Positions 5,118 to 12,872 of a stretch of DNA of 12,872 bases are shown in pieces. Position numbers and translations under genes: made by a program. The notes under the pieces were generated by a model. It made no database searches, was not told the DNA's origin, and was given only the letters and a program-made list of their open reading frames with translations. Every line of letters begins with the position of its first letter. Position 1 is the first letter of the stretch. Source of the DNA: CAYVSF01 sp046482855 (GTDB lineage Bacteria; Bacteroidota; Bacteroidia; Bacteroidales; UBA12077); assembly GCA_046482855.1 (NCBI GenBank), contig JAWOEH010000045.1, positions 1-12,872 on the forward strand, read 5' to 3'.

Positions 5118-6008
5118 TTAACCGTTGTGAAATGGCATGTTTTTTTCGTTGGCTATTTGTAAGAGATATTGGCCATACTGGTTTTTTTGCATGGGTTTTG
5201 CCAGAGCCTCCAGTTGTGTTCTGTTAATGTAGCCTTTACGGAAGGCAATCTCTTCGATACAGGCAACTTTTAGCCCCTGACGTTGCTCAATGGTAGCAAT
5301 AAAATTACTGGCTTGAAGTAAACTGTCATGTGTACCCGTATCGAGCCAGGCAATTCCCCGGCCCATTAATTCAACATTCAGTCGATCTTCTTTCAGATAC
5401 AATTTATTTAAATCGGTAATTTCCAGTTCTCCACGTTTTGAAGGTTTTAAGGTCTTAGCTTTTTCCACCACATCATTGGTGTAAAAATATAATCCTGTAA
5501 CCGCATAGTTTGATTTTGGATTTTCGGGCTTTTCTTCAAGACTAAGAGCTCGACCTTCCGGGGTAAAATCCACAACTCCGTATCGCTGTGGATCTTTTAC
5601 GTAATACCCGAATACAGTGGCGCCATCCTCCATCGAAGCCGCTTTTTGCAGTATTTTAGGCAGGCTATAACCGTAGTAGATATTGTCTCCTAAAATTAGA
5701 CAAACATTGTCGGAGCCAATAAAGGTTTGCCCAATGATAAAAGCTTGTGCCAAACCATCGGGCGATGGCTGAACTTCGTAGGATAAATCAATACCCAGGT
5801 CGCTGCCATTGCCCAGCAGATTTTGGTACAAATGAATATCCTGTGGTGTGCTGATAATCAGTATTTCCCGAATGCCGGATAACATGAGGACCGAGAGCGG
5901 GTAATAAATCATGGGTTTGTCGTAAACCGGAATGATTTGCTTGGATATACTTTTGGTGATAGGCGATAACCGGGTGCCGGACCCTCCTGCCAGAATAATG
6001 CCCTTCAT
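5118..6008 (-). CDS. rfbA: Glucose-1-phosphate thymidylyltransferase
   Basis: 296 residues. It joins glucose-1-phosphate and dTTP to give dTDP-glucose, the entry step to dTDP-L-rhamnose. The nucleotidyltransferase signature LAGGSGTRLSPIT (residues 6-18) is followed by SKQIIPVYDKPMIYYPLS. PSPDGLAQAF, LILGDNIYYG (metal-binding Asp) and the sugar-binding EEKPENPKSNYAVTGLYFY are all present. The full length and uninterrupted motifs indicate a working enzyme. A 58-base gap separates it from the upstream SDR gene; no strong promoter was seen there, so it is probably read from the promoter near 7040. Confidence 0.96.
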   Translation of the reverse strand: MKGIILAGGSGTRLSPITKSISKQIIPVYDKPMIYYPLSVLMLSGIREILIISTPQDIHLYQNLLGNGSDLGIDLSYEVQPSPDGLAQAFIIGQTFIGSDNVCLILGDNIYYGYSLPKILQKAASMEDGATVFGYYVKDPQRYGVVDFTPEGRALSLEEKPENPKSNYAVTGLYFYTNDVVEKAKTLKPSKRGELEITDLNKLYLKEDRLNVELMGRGIAWLDTGTHDSLLQASNFIATIEQRQGLKVACIEEIAFRKGYINRTQLEALAKPMQKNQYGQYLLQIANEKNMPFHNG

Positions 6009-6066
6009 GCTAGGTTCTTTTAGGGGTTTTTACAACTTCGTTTTTATGTAGCAAGATAACGGATGG

Positions 6067-7011
6067 TTAAGTGTTGGCTAATTTGGTTTTGAAATACCCA
6101 ATGGTTTTGGTTAATCCTTGTTCCAGATTAATTTTGGGTTCCCATTGATTCAGCGTATCGTAAGCCAGCTGTATGTTGGGCTGGCGTTGTGTTGGATCAT
6201 CCTCCGGAAGGGGATGGTAAGTCAGCTTGGATGAAGAGTTGGTTTGTCGAAGCACTTCATTGGCCAATTCCAGCATGGTGAATTCTGTAGGATTTCCCAG
6301 GTTGATGGGGCCGGTGATGTTTTCGTCTGTATTCATTAAACGAATGAGGCCTTCTACTAAATCATCGACAAATTGAAAACTCCGGGTTTGTGAGCCGTCG
6401 CCAAAAATCGTAATCGACTCTCCGCGCAGTGCCTGAACAATAAAATTTGAGACTACCCGTCCATCATTTATGCTCATGCGCGGACCATAGGTATTAAAAA
6501 TTCGTGCAATCTTAATACGCACATCATTTTGTTGATGATAGTTCACGAAAAGTGATTCAGCACATCGTTTGCCTTCATCGTAACAGGAGCGTTGGCCAAT
6601 GGGATTTACATTCCCCCAATAGCTTTCATCCTGGGGGTGAATGGAAGGATGTCCGTAAACTTCACTGGTAGAGGCCTGAAGGATTTTTGCTTTGATACGT
6701 TTGGCAAGACCCAGGGAATTGATAGCTCCCATTACCGATGTTTTTATCGTTTTTATGGGGTTGTATTGGTAGTGAATGGGTGAAGCCGGACAGGCAAGGT
6801 TGTAGATTTCATCTACTTCGGCAAAGTAAGGCATGGTTACATCGTGGCGTACCAGCTCAAAGTAGGGGTTGTCCATCAGATGAATGATGTTCTCTTTTGT
6901 GCCTGTAAAGTAGTTGTCGAGGCAAATGACTTCATTTCCCTCGTTGAGCAATCTCTCACAAAGATGTGAGCCAATAAAACCGGCACCTCCGGTAACAAGT
7001 ATTCGTTTCAT
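6067..7011 (-). CDS. UDP-glucuronate decarboxylase-like extended SDR (UDP-xylose synthase)
   Basis: 314 residues from ATG 7011. The Rossmann loop is GGAGFIGSH (8-16). NLACPASPIHYQYNPIKTIKTSV (71-93) is the stretch that marks UXS enzymes. TSEVYG (115-120) and Tyr144/Lys148 in YDEGKRCAE complete the catalytic set, followed by RIFNTYGPRM and FGDGSQTRSFQFVDDL. Known members oxidise and decarboxylate UDP-glucuronate to UDP-xylose. It is first in an operon otherwise devoted to dTDP-rhamnose. It is not rfbB: the UXS motifs are clear. An in-frame TTG at 7047 would add 12 residues but lies before the -7 element, so it cannot be the start of a transcript from that promoter. Confidence 0.88.
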   Translation of the reverse strand: MKRILVTGGAGFIGSHLCERLLNEGNEVICLDNYFTGTKENIIHLMDNPYFELVRHDVTMPYFAEVDEIYNLACPASPIHYQYNPIKTIKTSVMGAINSLGLAKRIKAKILQASTSEVYGHPSIHPQDESYWGNVNPIGQRSCYDEGKRCAESLFVNYHQQNDVRIKIARIFNTYGPRMSINDGRVVSNFIVQALRGESITIFGDGSQTRSFQFVDDLVEGLIRLMNTDENITGPINLGNPTEFTMLELANEVLRQTNSSSKLTYHPLPEDDPTQRQPNIQLAYDTLNQWEPKINLEQGLTKTIGYFKTKLANT

Positions 7012-7036
7012 TTTGTTGTGAATGTGTTTCGCTGAA

Positions 7037-7044
7037 CAAAGATA
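7037..7044 (-). promoter_or_regulatory. -7 element of the nucleotide-sugar operon promoter
   Basis: The minus strand reads TATCTTTG, an exact TAnnTTTG. The -33 region about 20 bases upstream has only a weak match (TTTTAT). Transcription would begin near 7030, giving a leader of about 20 bases before ATG 7011. Confidence 0.6.
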
Positions 7045-7330
7045 CAATTTTTGGGGGGCTATAAAAGCTTGCGTAAAGATAGAAAATTAACGAAAGTAAT
7101 TTTCTGTCTCTTCAAGCCTGAAGTAGGTTCAGTGACTAACCTTGCTTTATAGAGACTTTTATCGGGGCCTTTTTGTCATTTGAGAATAAGGAACCCCCTG
7201 GATGCTGCAAAAAACTGGAACCCAATTCGGCTATTTTATTTGATATTTTAAACGATATGAATAATCAGATTTTGAAAGAACCACGATTAATGTGTAACTT
7301 GTATCAACTACAAAAATATAGACGAAGTAT
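7045..7330. other. Divergent intergenic region with stem-loops
   Basis: About 290 bases between the minus-strand sugar operon and the plus-strand response regulator. Near the operon promoter are three successive inverted repeats. The largest pairs 7077-7089 with 7097-7109 (13 bp with one G-T pair, 7-base loop). The next are CTTCA/TGAAG (7110-7123) and AGGTT/AACCT (7125-7142). The rest, to the ATG at 7331, is AT-rich with no recognised gene and no full TAnnTTTG match for the plus-strand gene. Confidence 0.5.
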
Positions 7331-7702
7331 ATGCACGAAGAGCGAATTTTGGTTGTCGACGATGAAATTATGATACGCACTGTCCTGGAGAAGTTTTTAG
7401 GCCGACATTTTCGGGTTACAGCTTTTGATAATGGTAAAGAGGCAATGGAGTGGTTGCAGAAGGGAAATTATGCGAGCCTGATGATTGTGGACGTACAAAT
7501 GCCCGTGATGAATGGTGATGAATTCTTGAAACAGGTGAGGCATAGTGACAAATTGCACGATATTCCCATTTTTATGCTTTCGGGGCACGAAGAGGAGAAA
7601 GAGCGTAAACGTTTGCTGGCACTTGGTGCTGATGAGTACTTTGTAAAACCTTTACACCCCGGGCAGTTAAAAGACAAAATTGAATCCTATTTGAAAGAAT
7701 AA
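7331..7702 (+). CDS. Single-domain response regulator (CheY-like receiver)
   Basis: 123 residues made up of one receiver domain with no output domain. The acidic pocket is Asp10/Asp11, the phosphoacceptor is Asp54 in IVDVQMPVMNG, the switch Ser is Ser84 in MLSGH, and the conserved Lys is Lys106 in YFVKP. All key residues are present, so it should be phosphorylated. As a stand-alone receiver it would act by protein contact or phosphorelay rather than by binding DNA. No kinase is adjacent on this strand; the histidine kinase at the right end of the window has its own receiver. It sits upstream of a membrane glycosyltransferase but is separated from it by a likely promoter. Confidence 0.93.
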   Translation: MHEERILVVDDEIMIRTVLEKFLGRHFRVTAFDNGKEAMEWLQKGNYASLMIVDVQMPVMNGDEFLKQVRHSDKLHDIPIFMLSGHEEEKERKRLLALGADEYFVKPLHPGQLKDKIESYLKE

Positions 7703-7826
7703 GGGTGGCAGGTTAGAAATGACCAAAGAGTTTTTTTGGATCTTACCCATGTATATCCCATAAGCCCATAAACTGAATACACGAGGAAATCTTTTCCAGA
7801 AAACAGGTTATTTTCAAATTAGTTTT

Positions 7827-7834
7827 TACTTTTG
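7827..7834 (+). promoter_or_regulatory. -7 element upstream of the membrane glycosyltransferase
   Basis: TACTTTTG is an exact TAnnTTTG. The -33 region is weak. A start near 7840 leaves about 17 bases before ATG 7857, and would exclude the alternative TTG start at 7836. Confidence 0.5.
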
Positions 7835-7856
7835 GTTGACCAATAATTTGCAACCC

Positions 7857-9377
7857 ATGGTGTACTACAATAAAAAGAAACGACGACGCTTTGTTACCTG
7901 GTTTACTCTGATTGTTATTTCCGGACTGGTATCGATTCCTTTGTTTTACAACCTGGGTTTGCAACCGGTACGTTTGTGGGATGAAGCCCGCCGGGCATTT
8001 AACGCATTGGAGATGATGGACGGCGGGAGTTGGCTTGTTACCCATTTTCAGGGCGAGCCTGATATGTGGGGAACAAAACCTCCTCTGTTTGTCTGGTTGC
8101 AAGCGTTGAGTATGTCTGCATTTGGCGTAAATGCGTTTGCTCTGCGATTGCCTTCGGCATTGGCCGGATTATTTACGGCTATTGCCATGCTCTATTTTGC
8201 TAACCGATTTACCAATAACCGTTGGTATGGTGCAATGGCAGCTATTATATTGGTTACCTCTGCAGGTTATCTGAGTCGACATGTTGTGCGCACTGGTGAT
8301 TTCGACAGCTTGTTAACCCTGTTTATGTTTTTGTATGCCATGTACTTTTATAAGGTGTTGCACGTGGACAGAGCTGCTAAACGTGCAAAAACCCTTTGGC
8401 TGATGATGCTTTTCTTTACGCTGGCTGTATTGACAAAAGGAATTGCCGGGATGCTATTTGTGCCAGGCTTAGCCATCTATTTATTCACAACCCAGGCTTA
8501 TAAGAAAATACTCTATAATAAGCAGTTCTATTTTGCCGCCCTGTTAAGTGTTGCCATTGTTGCGGGGTTTTATCTTTGGCGTGAACAACTGAACCCGGGA
8601 TACCTGAAAGCGGTATGGCATAATGAAATAGGAGGCAGGTATACCCAGTCGTTAGAGGGGCATGCCAAACCCTGGTATTTCTTCCTGCAGGAGTTGGTTC
8701 AAGAGCGCTTTTCGTATTGGTGGATTTACATTATTCCTGCTTTTATTGGGGCTTGGTACTTTCGTGAAAGGAAGCTTTTGCGCTTTCTGCTATTTGGAAG
8801 TATTTTAGTGGTTTCTTTTTTAACAATAATATCGCTTAGCCAAACCAAGCTCATGTGGTACGACGCCCCTTTATATCCGCTTTTAGCGATATTTTCGGCC
8901 ATTGGTATTATGTATATTTTGTATTTGCTTCAATATATTCCACAGTTTTTATTTAAAGTAGGTTATCGTTCCTATGTTACGGGTATGATATTTAGTGCAA
9001 TAGCCTTGTTTTTTTTATTGAAGTTTCCTGTTGCTGATACGTTAAAACGTATAAATCAGAAGGACATGGAACCCTGGCATGAGGAGTGGTATGCCTTTGG
9101 TCATTTTATGCACAATGAAACATATCCACCTAACGAGCTTCAGGGGTTCTGTCTGCTTGAGGAGGGATATCAACCACAAAACGGGTTCTATCTGGAGCAG
9201 TTAAAGCGCGAACATGAAGTTGTTCTTCCTCGTTGTGGATGGGACGATCTTCAAAAATCCTCTAAAGTCATTGTCATTCAGTCTGATGTAAAGTTGAGGC
9301 TCAAGAGACAATACCAAGTTAAGTTACTTGATAGCTATCCTCCATTGGAAATGTATCAGATAATTGGGGAAAGATAA
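7857..9377 (+). CDS. ArnT/PMT-type integral membrane glycosyltransferase (GT-C fold)
   Basis: 506 residues with a basic N-terminus (KKKRRR, residues 6-11) followed by roughly ten or more hydrophobic segments and a soluble C-terminal part from about residue 400. The acidic first-loop motif WDEARRAFNALEM (41-53, Asp42-Glu43) and GTKPPLFVWL (72-81) are the hallmarks of the ArnT/GT39/GT83 superfamily. These enzymes use a polyprenyl-phosphate sugar on the outer face of the inner membrane to modify lipid A, glycans or proteins. The donor and acceptor here are unknown. ATG 7857 is preferred over TTG 7836 because of the promoter placement. The gene converges with the minus-strand glycosyltransferase at 9402. 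Confidence 0.88.
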   Translation: MVYYNKKKRRRFVTWFTLIVISGLVSIPLFYNLGLQPVRLWDEARRAFNALEMMDGGSWLVTHFQGEPDMWGTKPPLFVWLQALSMSAFGVNAFALRLPSALAGLFTAIAMLYFANRFTNNRWYGAMAAIILVTSAGYLSRHVVRTGDFDSLLTLFMFLYAMYFYKVLHVDRAAKRAKTLWLMMLFFTLAVLTKGIAGMLFVPGLAIYLFTTQAYKKILYNKQFYFAALLSVAIVAGFYLWREQLNPGYLKAVWHNEIGGRYTQSLEGHAKPWYFFLQELVQERFSYWWIYIIPAFIGAWYFRERKLLRFLLFGSILVVSFLTIISLSQTKLMWYDAPLYPLLAIFSAIGIMYILYLLQYIPQFLFKVGYRSYVTGMIFSAIALFFLLKFPVADTLKRINQKDMEPWHEEWYAFGHFMHNETYPPNELQGFCLLEEGYQPQNGFYLEQLKREHEVVLPRCGWDDLQKSSKVIVIQSDVKLRLKRQYQVKLLDSYPPLEMYQIIGER

Positions 9378-9401
9378 TTTTCTTATCAGGCATTGTCGGT
9401 T

Positions 9402-10595
9402 TTAGTCAGTAATTGTGTCATCCGCAGGCAACAGCACTTCACCCGTGCTATTGTAAATACATCGAAATAAATGCAATGAAATAGGCTTCCAGCTCATTCG
9501 GTTCGCAAAATTTATTCGTTCCATACGCTCGCTGGCTGAGTTTGAATGTACTGCTCTGTTTATTGCGGCTAAAAACTCATGGTCGCCAAATGCCAGGTGT
9601 ATATAAGTGCTATAGAGTTGGGTGTTTATCGTGCGTTTGGCAACAACTGGCTTACCTAATGCAAGAAATGGGAGTATTTCATTTGGAAATCTTACCAACG
9701 TATGATAGTTTGAAGCTTGTGGAATCAGTCCCACATCTGTTTCTTGCAAATACCGAATACCATCGTTTTCAGGTTCCAGGTAATGTATGGCAACATTATC
9801 TTGTGCTTCCAGCGAAGCGCTATTCGGGCTGTATTTATCGTGCGTGATAAACAGGTATCGGTACTCAGGTGTTTGTTGGCAAAGCCTCAAGAGTAAGGGA
9901 ATATCGATGAAATGAGGATGTAGTGTGCCCATGTATCCTATTACGGGCATTCGGGAGGTATGCGATGTGCGAAAACTAATTGCGGGGGTATTAGCTAAAG
10001 CTGTGGGCGGGTAGGGTGAACCTTCTCCAATGTTATAAACATTGGGCGTATAATAGAGGGCGTAATTTTTGAGAAACGTATTGCTCGTTACTACTACATC
10101 AGCATTACGGCAGCACGCAGCTACAATTGGTTCCCAATATTTTCTTTTGTCTTGTTTCCAGGAGAAGGCTGCGTTTAAAAGGAAAACAACAGCATTGAAC
10201 CTTAGCTGTTTATTGAGATTGCTGGGGTTGATCCACAAGCTGTTATTAATTAGTATGAATTGCTGGCCAGAAAGATCTCTTATTACGTTTAGTAATGATT
10301 TGTGGGTGCTTTTTCGGGTTATCCATTGTAGGAATTTTGCTGCAATAGTTGCTCCGGGGGAGAGGAACCCGGCTAATAAAAGAAAAGGGGTATAAAGAGT
10401 AATGTTTTCGGAGTATGTGTATCGTCTCCTCTTTTGAGAAAAGTACTTGAATTTTGAGGTGGGTGGATTGATGAAAAGAACAGAAAATCGGTTAGAGATT
10501 TGGGTTCCTAGTTTTTGTACAGCCAATTCCGGATGGCTATCCCAGGCATGTTCACTAATGATAACAACGTGTATTTTTGATTTATGCTTTCGCAT
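9402..10595 (-). CDS. GT-B glycosyltransferase (GT4-like)
   Basis: 397 residues. The N-terminal half begins KIHVVIISEHAWDSHPELAVQKLGTQISNRFSVLFIN, a Rossmann-like acceptor domain. MPVIGYMGTLHPHFIDIPLLLRL marks the start of the second domain. DVGLIPQ followed by FPNEILPFLALGKPVVAKR (about residues 300-320) is the GT-B nucleotide-sugar segment, with the glutamate/lysine pattern of GT4-type enzymes. It probably transfers a sugar onto a surface glycan in the cytoplasm; donor and acceptor are unknown. ATG 10595 lies inside the end of the upstream receiver gene (14-base overlap), which indicates translational coupling. An in-frame TTG at 10610 would extend it by five residues and is less likely. 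Confidence 0.82.
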   Translation of the reverse strand: MRKHKSKIHVVIISEHAWDSHPELAVQKLGTQISNRFSVLFINPPTSKFKYFSQKRRRYTYSENITLYTPFLLLAGFLSPGATIAAKFLQWITRKSTHKSLLNVIRDLSGQQFILINNSLWINPSNLNKQLRFNAVVFLLNAAFSWKQDKRKYWEPIVAACCRNADVVVTSNTFLKNYALYYTPNVYNIGEGSPYPPTALANTPAISFRTSHTSRMPVIGYMGTLHPHFIDIPLLLRLCQQTPEYRYLFITHDKYSPNSASLEAQDNVAIHYLEPENDGIRYLQETDVGLIPQASNYHTLVRFPNEILPFLALGKPVVAKRTINTQLYSTYIHLAFGDHEFLAAINRAVHSNSASERMERINFANRMSWKPISLHLFRCIYNSTGEVLLPADDTITD

Positions 10596-10974
10596 CGAGC
10601 CACTCTTCAATTTTTGTTAAAAAGGAGGTGGGTTCAAAGGGTTTGGTAATAATATCGCTACATCCTGCTTCCAGGATGGAAGTTTTCTCGTTCTGCATGG
10701 CATAAGCTGTTTGCGCAATTACAGGCCCTTTGTAACCCTTTTTGCGAATGGCCAGGGTTGCGTCAATTCCACTGGTATCGGGCATTTTGATATCCATTAA
10801 TACCAAGTCGGGTGGATTGTTGTCATCAAAGAAGCGTATTACTTCCTGCCCGTTTTTTGCTCTTTTTATCACTGCTTTGGTTGTGAGTAAGATCTCTTCA
10901 ATAAGCATATAGTTGAAGTCTTCATCTTCAGCAACCAGAATGGTGTATTTCTGCCAGTCTCGTATTTTATTCAT
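10582..10974 (-). CDS. Single-domain response regulator paired with the histidine kinase
   Basis: 130 residues forming one receiver domain. The acidic pocket is Glu16-Asp17 within VAEDEDFN, the phosphoacceptor is Asp61 in LVLMDIKMP, Thr89 is in AQTAYAM, and Lys111 is in IITKPF. This VAEDEDFNY...LMDIKMP style is typical of receivers fused to or paired with hybrid-type PAS kinases. Its ATG overlaps the kinase stop codon (ATGA at 10971-10974), so it is probably the cognate partner. It has no output domain; signalling would go through another protein or a relay. Its last codons overlap the glycosyltransferase start. Confidence 0.93.
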   Translation of the reverse strand: MNKIRDWQKYTILVAEDEDFNYMLIEEILLTTKAVIKRAKNGQEVIRFFDDNNPPDLVLMDIKMPDTSGIDATLAIRKKGYKGPVIAQTAYAMQNEKTSILEAGCSDIITKPFEPTSFLTKIEEWLDAKA

Positions 10975-12872
10975 AATGCTTTTTCTGCTTTTAGGTTATA
11001 TACGGGTATTGTTATACTAATTTTTGTGCCAATTTGTTCTTCGGAAGTTATGGCAATTTCCCCTCTTAGCAATTGGCATAACTTTTCGGCAATGGTTAGG
11101 CCCAGCCCATTCCCGCCAAACTTTCTGACACTGCCTTCATCTACCTGGCGGAAGGGGGCAAATATTGCCTCTTGCTTATCGTTTGGGATTCCAATGCCAG
11201 TATCCTCAACCAAAAGGGAGAGCGATGCCGGCGATTGGTCATGGATAAATATGCATTTTAGTGTGATTGTTCCGTGCGAAGTAAATTTTATGGCATTATC
11301 CACAAAAATATGAACGATCCTAAGCAGTTTCTGTTTGTCAAATTCGGCGATGAAATTACAGGCTTGCGGAAATTGGGTTTGTAATTCTACCTCTGGTTTA
11401 TTTGCTTTACGTAATTTGCTGCGGCTTTCTAGTTCAATTTCTTGCAGGAATTTATTTACAGTTACCTGTGTTGGAATTAGGGCAACATTTTTGGCCTCCA
11501 GCACAGAAATGTCCACTAAATCATTTATAATATTTAATAAATGGGAGGTGCTTTGTTGTATCGCTTTAATGTAGCCCTGTTTTTTTTCTTGATTGATTTC
11601 GGGGGTGTTTAGCAGATCGCTAAAACCGATGATGGCATTCATCGGAGTGCGTATTTCGTGGGAAATATTTTGTAAAAAAACAGATTTAAGTCTATCGCTC
11701 TCTCTGGCTTTATTCCTTTCTTGCTCAAGTTGGTCTTCCATCTGTTTTCGCTGGGTAATATCGTGGATAATCCCAATGGTACTGCTGAAATTCCCATGAT
11801 TATCGCAGTGAGGGCTGGCTGTTACCCATAAATGCTTGATATTTCCCTTAGGCGTCGAGATTGTGAGTTCATAGGAATCGATGCCCTGGGTTTGCCTTTT
11901 GTCGGTTTTTTCCTGTATGCTGGCGTAGGCTTCAGGCGAGATAAATCGGGATAGATTTTCGCCTGTTAAATTACCCGGCTGTTCATCAAATATCTTCTCA
12001 GCAATGGGATTGCAGAAGGTTATATTCTCCTCTTTGTCAGCTACAATAATTCCTTCGCCGATGTTTTCCGTTAAAATTCGGTATCGTTGCTCATTAACGG
12101 TAATTTGTGCATTTAACTTTTCAATCTCCCGGAAATTAACTGTCAAATCGCTCAGCGCTTCTTCCAGCTTTTCATTCTGCTCCCGGTATTTTTCTGATAG
12201 ATGTTCGTAATCTTTGCGTTGTTTTTTTAGCTGCTCTTCATAAACTTTTTGTGTGGTAATATCCTGATTTGTTCCGGTGATGCGTGCGGGTTTTCCCTTT
12301 TTGTTTCTTCTTGAAACCTTTCCTCTGGCTAAGATCCACCGATATTCATTCGTTTTTGTTTTAACTCGGAACACACTCCTGAATAAAGTATCGGGTTCTT
12401 GTAAAAAGGATTTGAGGGCTTTCTCTACTTCTGCTATATCTTCTTTATGAATCAGGGTTTTCCAATGATCCAGGCTGGCAGGGAATGCATTTGGTTCGTA
12501 GTCGAGCATGCGGTAAATTTGATCGCTAAAGAATAGTTCACCGGTTTCATTACTCCAGTCCCAGAAGCCGTCATTTGTTGAGTCCAATACCAATTGAAGT
12601 TGTTCCTGGTTCTCTTTCAAAGCGTCATTTACTGCCCGCAGCTCTTCGTTTGATGCACGTAACTCCTCACTAGTGGAGGACACTTGCACATCTTTTTCCT
12701 GTAACTCATCGTGCGTATTTACCAGGGATGTGATATCCTCAACTAAACCAATGCCTCCTATAATCTGGTTGCGCTTGCCGGCAAGTGGCGATGTGGTGAG
12801 TTTTACGTGTATCTTTAACGCGCTGGTAGTGGTTAAATAAGGCCCTTCGTAGTGACCAGTGGTACCTTTTAA
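10971..12872 (-). CDS. Multi-PAS sensor histidine kinase (partial, N-terminus outside window)
   Basis: 633 codons are visible and the frame is open to the window end, so the start is missing. In visible numbering, residues 1-45 are the end of one PAS domain (ending GGIGLVEDIT). 46-90 is a coiled coil with SEELRASNEELRAVNDAL. 90-210 is a PAS_3-type domain ending ITGTNQDITTQK. 213-265 is a second coiled coil. 266-380 is another PAS domain ending GIIHDITQRK. HisKA follows with His405 in SHEIRTPMNAIIGFSDLL, and then HATPase_c with Asn526 in DNAIKFT, DTGIGIP near 560 and GGNGLGLTIAEKL near 588. All catalytic boxes are present. No transmembrane segment is visible, but the missing N-terminus could hold one. 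A GTG at 12689 is inside the open frame and is not the start. Confidence 0.95.
   Translation of the reverse strand, partial: LKGTTGHYEGPYLTTTSALKIHVKLTTSPLAGKRNQIIGGIGLVEDITSLVNTHDELQEKDVQVSSTSEELRASNEELRAVNDALKENQEQLQLVLDSTNDGFWDWSNETGELFFSDQIYRMLDYEPNAFPASLDHWKTLIHKEDIAEVEKALKSFLQEPDTLFRSVFRVKTKTNEYRWILARGKVSRRNKKGKPARITGTNQDITTQKVYEEQLKKQRKDYEHLSEKYREQNEKLEEALSDLTVNFREIEKLNAQITVNEQRYRILTENIGEGIIVADKEENITFCNPIAEKIFDEQPGNLTGENLSRFISPEAYASIQEKTDKRQTQGIDSYELTISTPKGNIKHLWVTASPHCDNHGNFSSTIGIIHDITQRKQMEDQLEQERNKARESDRLKSVFLQNISHEIRTPMNAIIGFSDLLNTPEINQEKKQGYIKAIQQSTSHLLNIINDLVDISVLEAKNVALIPTQVTVNKFLQEIELESRSKLRKANKPEVELQTQFPQACNFIAEFDKQKLLRIVHIFVDNAIKFTSHGTITLKCIFIHDQSPASLSLLVEDTGIGIPNDKQEAIFAPFRQVDEGSVRKFGGNGLGLTIAEKLCQLLRGEIAITSEEQIGTKISITIPVYNLKAEKAL

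Noticed and set aside
7743..8102. 119-codon minus-strand ORF
   Set aside because: Overlaps the promoter and 5' end of the membrane glycosyltransferase and has no protein-family features.
9373..9387. Hairpin GATAA/TTATC as a bidirectional terminator between convergent genes
   Set aside because: The stem is five mostly A-T pairs with no T tract after it, too weak to call.
12667..12689. GTG 12689 as the histidine kinase start
   Set aside because: The frame stays open to the window end and encodes the end of another PAS domain (GGIGLVEDIT), so the gene clearly continues beyond the window.

Overview
The window looks like a piece of a Bacteroidetes chromosome, perhaps Marinilabiliales/Bacteroidales; the order-level guess is inference from protein flavour only. 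Three things support the phylum. Genes lack Shine-Dalgarno sequences. Upstream regions carry the Bacteroidetes sigma-A pattern (TTTG, about 19 bases, TAnnTTTG), for example at 187-217, 7037-7044 and 7827-7834. The sequence is AT-rich with many in-frame TTG codons upstream of the real ATG starts.

Region 1 (1-1379) starts with the end of rsmD (16S rRNA methyltransferase). Next is a canonical promoter and a tandem array of tRNA-Asp genes: an intact copy, two degenerate copies at a 114-base period, and a second intact copy. In each degenerate copy the anticodon arm is overwritten by a 17-nt palindrome. The last intact tRNA is followed by a terminator-like hairpin and a small GIY-YIG nuclease gene. 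The whole unit (tRNA 3' part, hairpin, GIY-YIG) then repeats in decayed form, with more palindromes inside the tRNA piece. This repetitive tRNA/GIY-YIG patch is the most unusual part of the window.

Region 2 (1321-7047, minus strand) is a nucleotide-sugar operon read from a promoter near 7040 to a terminator near 1325. Its order is UDP-glucuronate decarboxylase-like SDR, rfbA, rfbC, rfbD, phosphoglucomutase/phosphomannomutase, yjbQ. It supplies dTDP-L-rhamnose and probably UDP-xylose for surface glycans. The dTDP-glucose 4,6-dehydratase (rfbB) needed to complete the rhamnose pathway is not in the window.

Region 3 (7331-9377, plus strand) holds a single-domain response regulator and an ArnT/PMT-type integral membrane glycosyltransferase. 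Region 4 (9402-12872, minus strand) holds a multi-PAS histidine kinase that is cut by the window end, a single-domain response regulator, and a GT-B glycosyltransferase. These last three genes overlap end to start and form one co-translated operon. Overall the window joins surface-polysaccharide synthesis to two-component signalling, next to an evolutionarily active tRNA locus.
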